Positions 5,801-8,928 of a stretch of 8,928 nucleotides of DNA are shown here, piece after piece. The position numbers and the translations under genes are program-made. The stretch comes from JAAYJR01 sp964540755 (lineage in GTDB: Bacteria; Bacteroidota; Bacteroidia; Bacteroidales; Prolixibacteraceae). The notes beneath the pieces were generated by a model. That model made no database searches and had not been told where the DNA came from. It worked only from the letters and a program-made list of their open reading frames with translations. The stretch is from NCBI GenBank assembly GCA_964540755.1, contig CAZIOB010000174.1, forward strand, positions 1 to 8,928, written 5' to 3'. Within the stretch, counting starts at the first letter, position 1. The number at the start of each line of letters is the position of its first letter.

Positions 5801-7978
5801 ATGCTCAACACTATACGTTTCCTTCTCTTAACACTGTTCTTCCTTTACGGAGGAATATCTCTTTATTCCCAGGAGAAGGCTGTTAACCGGGATAAATACC
5901 GTATTAATATATCCCAAACCGGCGAACCAATGAGGATTGACGGAGTGCTTGATGAGAAGTCATGGCAGGCTTCGGATAAGGCTGAAAATTTTATTCCTGT
6001 TACACCTATAGATACAGGTTTGGCAATTGCCCAAACTACGGTTTTAATTACCTACGACAAATCAAATATATATATCGGAGCAGTCTGCTATGATCCTTCA
6101 CCGGGGAAAAGACCTGTGGAGTCACTGCGCAGGGATTTTGAGTTTGGTAAAAATGATAACTTCAGGATACATATAGATTCTTATAATAACCAGACAAACG
6201 GGTTTGTCTTCGGAGTCTCTGCCGCGGGCGCTCAGTGTGACGGAGTTATAAACAACGGGAACCAGTCAAGCTTTACCTGGGATATAAAATGGAAATCCGC
6301 TGTAAAGAGTTACGACGACCGCTGGGTGGCTGAAATGGCCATCCCTTTTCGCAGTCTCAGGTACCTCGGGGGAGAGAAAGAGTGGGGTGTCAATTTTGGC
6401 AGGCTTGACCTTAAAACAAATGAAAAATCAGCATGGGCTCCTGTCCCGCGACAGTTTCCACATAACTCCCTGCCACATACAGGAACGCTGATGTGGGATA
6501 AGCCCCTTGGTAAGGCAGGATTACGATTATCAATCATCCCTTATGCTACTTCAAAAGTCATAAAAAATACAGAAGCAGGTGAACCTGCAAAATGGAAATG
6601 GAATGCAGGTTTTGATACTAAAATGATATTGTCAACATCCATGAATCTCGACCTGACAGTCAATCCTGATTATTCCCAGGTTGAAGAGGACAGGCAGCAG
6701 ACTAATCTCGATCGCTTTGAACTGTTTTATCCTGAAAGACGACAGTTTTTTCTTGAGAACAGTGACCTTTTTGCAAACCTGGGAAACAATCAGGCACGTC
6801 CATTCTTTTCGCGGCGCATCGGACTTAATGCCCCTGTAAATTTTGGGGGAAGAATGACCGGAAGAATCGGTAATAAATGGAGAATAGGGATCATGGATAT
6901 GCAGACGGGATCAAAAGGAGAAAACCTTGCAGGAAATTATGCAGTCGCGGTTCTGCAGCGGGAGATCTTCAGCCGTTCCAGCATTGTAGGATTTCTGGTT
7001 AATAAAAATATCACCGAGTCGTATCATGATTCTGCATTCACCACGTTACGTTACAACAGGGTTGCAGGACTGGAATATAATTACGCCACCACAGATAACC
7101 AATGGCAGGGTAAACTATTCTATCATCAGTCGTTCTATCCCGGAGCGGGAATGGATGCTGCAGCTGCTTCCGGAAATATCAGCTATTCCACTCAGTACCT
7201 GAAAGCAGGCATAGATAAGTCGTGGATAGGATCGGATTACATTGCCGAGGCGGGTTATATCAGAAGAACCGGTTTCTATGAAATCAATCCAACTGTTAGC
7301 TACCTGTTTTATCCATCAGGGTCAAAAAGATTTATCAGTCATGGCCCCGGTACCAGCTTCAATGTTATATTCGATCCGGAGTTCAATCTAACTGACCGGA
7401 CAACACAAATTTCATATAATATCAATTGGCAGAATAAAAGCCAGTTGTCGGTCAGAATAAAAGAACAATTCATTAAACTTAGACGAGCTTTTGATCCTAC
7501 AAATACAGGAGGAGAGAAGCTTGCTCCTGGTGAGCAGTATAACTGGAAAAGTTTACAGGCCGAATTTACTTCAGATGCCCGCAAATTATTCAACTACTCT
7601 CTTAATTCAAGCGTTGGGGGTTACTATAACGGAAACCTATGGAACATTAACGGAATGACGAACTACCGGATAGAGCCGTATGGCAGCATCGGAATAACAG
7701 CGGACTATAACAACATTTCATTACCCGAACCATATAAAAGTGCAGAGTTAATCCTTGTGGGGCCCACACTTGATATGACCTTCACGGATAAAATATTCCT
7801 CACAACATTCGTACAGTACAACAACCAAATCGATAACCTCAATACAAATATCCGCTTTCAGTGGCGTTTTGCACCGGTGTCGGATCTGTTTATTGTGTAT
7901 TCAGGGAATTCCTACACGGAAAATTTTGTTAATAAGAACCGGGGCTTAGTCATTAAGCTATCATACTGGTTTAACTAA
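5801..7978 (+). CDS. DUF5916 protein with N-terminal CBM9-like domain
   Basis: This 725-residue protein is predicted to be exported and anchored in the outer membrane. It starts with a Sec signal (MLNTIRFLLLTLFFLYGG, cleavage near residue 23, LYS-QEK). A CBM9-like beta-sandwich follows at ~32-210: IDGVLDEKSWQ at 46-56, YIGAVCYD, WVAEMAIPF at 175-183 and WGVNFGR. From ~235 onward is the DUF5916 part, a probable beta barrel. Its strongest hallmark is NPDYSQVEED (288-297) leading to FELFYPERRQFFLE (306-319). The protein ends in KLSYWFN, an aromatic C-terminus typical of outer-membrane barrels. A longer start at 5744 is possible, but I choose 5801. The signal peptide begins there, and the promoter would place the transcript start downstream of 5744. 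Family members are often near peptidase or polymer-use genes. Their biochemical role is unknown. The gene is intact and probably has its own promoter. Confidence 0.92.
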   Translation: MLNTIRFLLLTLFFLYGGISLYSQEKAVNRDKYRINISQTGEPMRIDGVLDEKSWQASDKAENFIPVTPIDTGLAIAQTTVLITYDKSNIYIGAVCYDPSPGKRPVESLRRDFEFGKNDNFRIHIDSYNNQTNGFVFGVSAAGAQCDGVINNGNQSSFTWDIKWKSAVKSYDDRWVAEMAIPFRSLRYLGGEKEWGVNFGRLDLKTNEKSAWAPVPRQFPHNSLPHTGTLMWDKPLGKAGLRLSIIPYATSKVIKNTEAGEPAKWKWNAGFDTKMILSTSMNLDLTVNPDYSQVEEDRQQTNLDRFELFYPERRQFFLENSDLFANLGNNQARPFFSRRIGLNAPVNFGGRMTGRIGNKWRIGIMDMQTGSKGENLAGNYAVAVLQREIFSRSSIVGFLVNKNITESYHDSAFTTLRYNRVAGLEYNYATTDNQWQGKLFYHQSFYPGAGMDAAAASGNISYSTQYLKAGIDKSWIGSDYIAEAGYIRRTGFYEINPTVSYLFYPSGSKRFISHGPGTSFNVIFDPEFNLTDRTTQISYNINWQNKSQLSVRIKEQFIKLRRAFDPTNTGGEKLAPGEQYNWKSLQAEFTSDARKLFNYSLNSSVGGYYNGNLWNINGMTNYRIEPYGSIGITADYNNISLPEPYKSAELILVGPTLDMTFTDKIFLTTFVQYNNQIDNLNTNIRFQWRFAPVSDLFIVYSGNSYTENFVNKNRGLVIKLSYWFN

Positions 7979-8106
7979 TTTTATGTCAAAAAATCAGGCT
8001 GTTTCTTTTTCACAGAAGTTTTCGAGTTCACTTCTTATCAATTTTAGTTCACCCACCAGTTATACTGCCTATATAATAAAAAATGAAACTATCCTGAAGC
8101 CCGACA
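7979..8106. other. Gap between DUF5916 gene and REP-like hairpin
   Basis: I see no gene and no convincing terminator in these 128 bases. The stretch shows no DUF3871 coding in any frame, so the DUF3871 fragment downstream does not extend through the REP-like hairpin to the left. Confidence 0.4.
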
Positions 8107-8700
8107 ATGAACTACCCCGCCGCTCTGCGGCGGGGAACTGACCCCAAAGCGATTAGGGTTAGCCACAAAATCAATGGCAGGATACCTTCAGCACTTAATA
8201 AGAAGGTGAATGAACTGGAGAATTGGGAGAAAACGCAATATTGGGAGAGAATGATGTTTGTTATTGAGGTGCCTTCCATCTCTGATATTATTTATGGAAA
8301 TGAGATAAGTTTAACTATCGGAGGTGTCCGTGCCCTGAACCATGAATCGTTGTTCTCAAAGAAGAGTATCGAAAAGTTCAAGGTGTTTATCGGGTTTAAT
8401 AATAAGGTATGCACAAACTTATTGGTATCCACTGATGGTATTATCCTTGAAATGCGAGTGTCAGGATTAGAGGAACTTTTTATAATTGTCTCCACCGCCC
8501 GCATCCTTTTCGTAAATCAATATGGCAGGGTAAAAAGACTAAATTGCCCATTCAGGGTAATAGCCCTGGATGACATACCTCCTGATATTATTACGGGAGA
8601 TTTCTACAGAGTTGATTTTGTGAAGATGACCCTTGACCTGAAAGAGGTCTTTATCATTAATGGGAAAGAATACTATATCAGGTATTTTCAGATAATATAA
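8107..8700 (+). pseudogene. Chimeric frame: REP leader, DUF3871 fragment, unknown tail
   Basis: One uninterrupted 197-codon frame joins three unrelated parts. Residues 1-12 (MNYPAALRRGTD) are translated REP hairpin. Residues 13-125 match the middle of DUF3871 proteins: IRVSHKINGRIP, YWERMMFVIEVP, LTIGGVRALNHESLFSKKS and FKVFIGFNNKVC, then LVSTDG and LEELF. DUF3871 proteins are usually over 300 residues and I know them from Bacteroidota mobile or plasmid-like DNA; the N-terminal and C-terminal parts are missing here. Residues 126-197 (for example CPFRVIALDDIPP, GDFYRVDFVKMTLDLKEV and ending YYIRYFQII) are not DUF3871 as I recall it and look like the end of another small protein. The apparent ATG at 8107 precedes the hairpin and is probably not a real start. 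If expressed, the mRNA would have a strong hairpin just after the start codon. The frame could still yield a protein, but I judge it a fusion of fragments. Confidence 0.65.
8115..8135. repeat. REP-like GC-rich palindromic hairpin
   Basis: CCCCGCCGC, loop TCT, GCGGCGGGG: a perfect nine-pair, all-GC stem in an AT-rich neighbourhood. The flanks are GAACT on the left (8109-8113) and GAACT on the right (8135-8139, overlapping the last G). This is the look of REP elements mobilised by RAYT (Y1, IS200-like) transposases. Translated REPs of this kind yield N-termini such as NYPAALRRG. No RAYT gene is in the window. Confidence 0.65.
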
Positions 8701-8704
8701 ATTG

Positions 8705-8722
8705 GGCTATATATAAATAGCC
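8705..8722. terminator. Weak hairpin between convergent genes
   Basis: GGCTAT (8705-8710), loop ATATAA and ATAGCC (8717-8722) form a six-pair stem between two convergent frames. There is no proper T-run after it on the plus strand. On the minus strand the following bases (CCAATTTATATTA) are only partly T-rich. It could act as a weak two-way terminator. Confidence 0.3.
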
Positions 8723-8760
8723 ACGAATTGAATAACTTTTATGTTTCATTCATATTATAT

Positions 8761-8928
8761 TTACTTCTGAGCGGGAACCCCGACGAGTTGTTCAAGCTTC
8801 TCCAACCTATATTTCAGCCGGTCATTTTCTGCTTTCAGTTCCCTTATCTGTTTTTGCTGCCCTATCAGTTGAAGCTGCAGGTTTTCGACTGATTCCAGTG
8901 TTTCAAATGCCATTCTGGTCATATCAAT
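8761..8928 (-). CDS. Partial protein, coiled-coil C-terminus
   Basis: The minus strand is open from the window edge to TAA (8761-8763), giving 55 residues that end in VGVPAQK. The stretch from MAFETLESVENLQLQL through QQKQIRELKAENDRLK to RLEKLEQLV has leucines or isoleucines at heptad spacing and reads as a parallel coiled coil. Such tails after a short linker are common at the C-terminus of tail-fibre/peptidase S74-type chaperone proteins and other Bacteroidota surface proteins. I cannot assign it from the tail alone. It converges on the DUF3871 chimera with a 60-base gap. The start lies outside the window, although the ATG at 8920-8922 cannot be excluded. Confidence 0.7.
   Translation of the reverse strand: MDMTRMAFETLESVENLQLQLIGQQKQIRELKAENDRLKYRLEKLEQLVGVPAQK

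Noticed and set aside
6310..6537. Minus-strand frame inside the DUF5916 gene (a similar one lies at 7339-7593)
   Set aside because: It is antisense to conserved CBM9/DUF5916 coding, and the composition is not protein-like.
8292..8504. Minus-strand frame opposite the DUF3871 fragment
   Set aside because: The plus strand matches DUF3871 motifs, so this is a shadow.

Overview
The window looks like an accessory stretch of a Bacteroidota chromosome, probably of the Bacteroidales/Marinilabiliales type. The evidence is low GC, a textbook Bacteroidota promoter (TTG, 20 bases, TAnnTTTG) at 5752-5782, a DUF5916 outer-membrane-type protein, a Tat-exported Gfo/Idh/MocA oxidoreductase, and a fragment of DUF3871, a family I know mainly from Bacteroidota mobile DNA. 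All family names here come from reading the protein sequence, not from searches.

Left third (1-3063): mostly a graveyard of broken genes with one small intact gene. It holds an HU/IHF-family remnant (plus strand, ~447-605), an unassigned decayed reading (minus, ~172-450) and an intact 94-residue glycine-zipper membrane protein (minus, 682-966). Next is a minus-strand wreck (1080-~2600) containing the C-terminal half of a SNF2-type helicase and a PD-(D/E)XK-like nuclease domain, split by two single-base frameshifts. After it, on the plus strand, is a DUF1016/YhcG-type PD-(D/E)XK nuclease remnant (2598-3063) with two frameshifts and two stops. The helicase and YhcG remnants have both lost their 5' halves at the same place (~2.52-2.60 kb) and point away from each other, which marks a rearrangement breakpoint. 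The content fits a decayed phage-defence or restriction island.

Middle (3433-7978): three intact plus-strand genes. They are a Tat-signal Gfo/Idh/MocA oxidoreductase followed by a good intrinsic terminator, a DnaQ-like DEDDh 3'-5' exonuclease, and a DUF5916 protein with its own promoter. The oxidoreductase and DUF5916 protein are export-pathway proteins of the kind common in polymer-degrading Bacteroidota. The exonuclease looks like an unrelated passenger between them. The terminator and promoter argue against one operon.

Right end (7979-8928): a GC-rich REP-like hairpin (8115-8135) directly abuts a DUF3871 fragment. That fragment is open into an unrecognised 72-residue tail, making a chimeric frame at 8107-8700. 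A convergent minus-strand gene enters from the window edge and shows only its coiled-coil C-terminus.

I see no tRNA, rRNA or CRISPR array by eye. I see no convincing intact new system. The main points of interest are the defence graveyard with its breakpoint, the REP/DUF3871 fusion and the small glycine-zipper protein.
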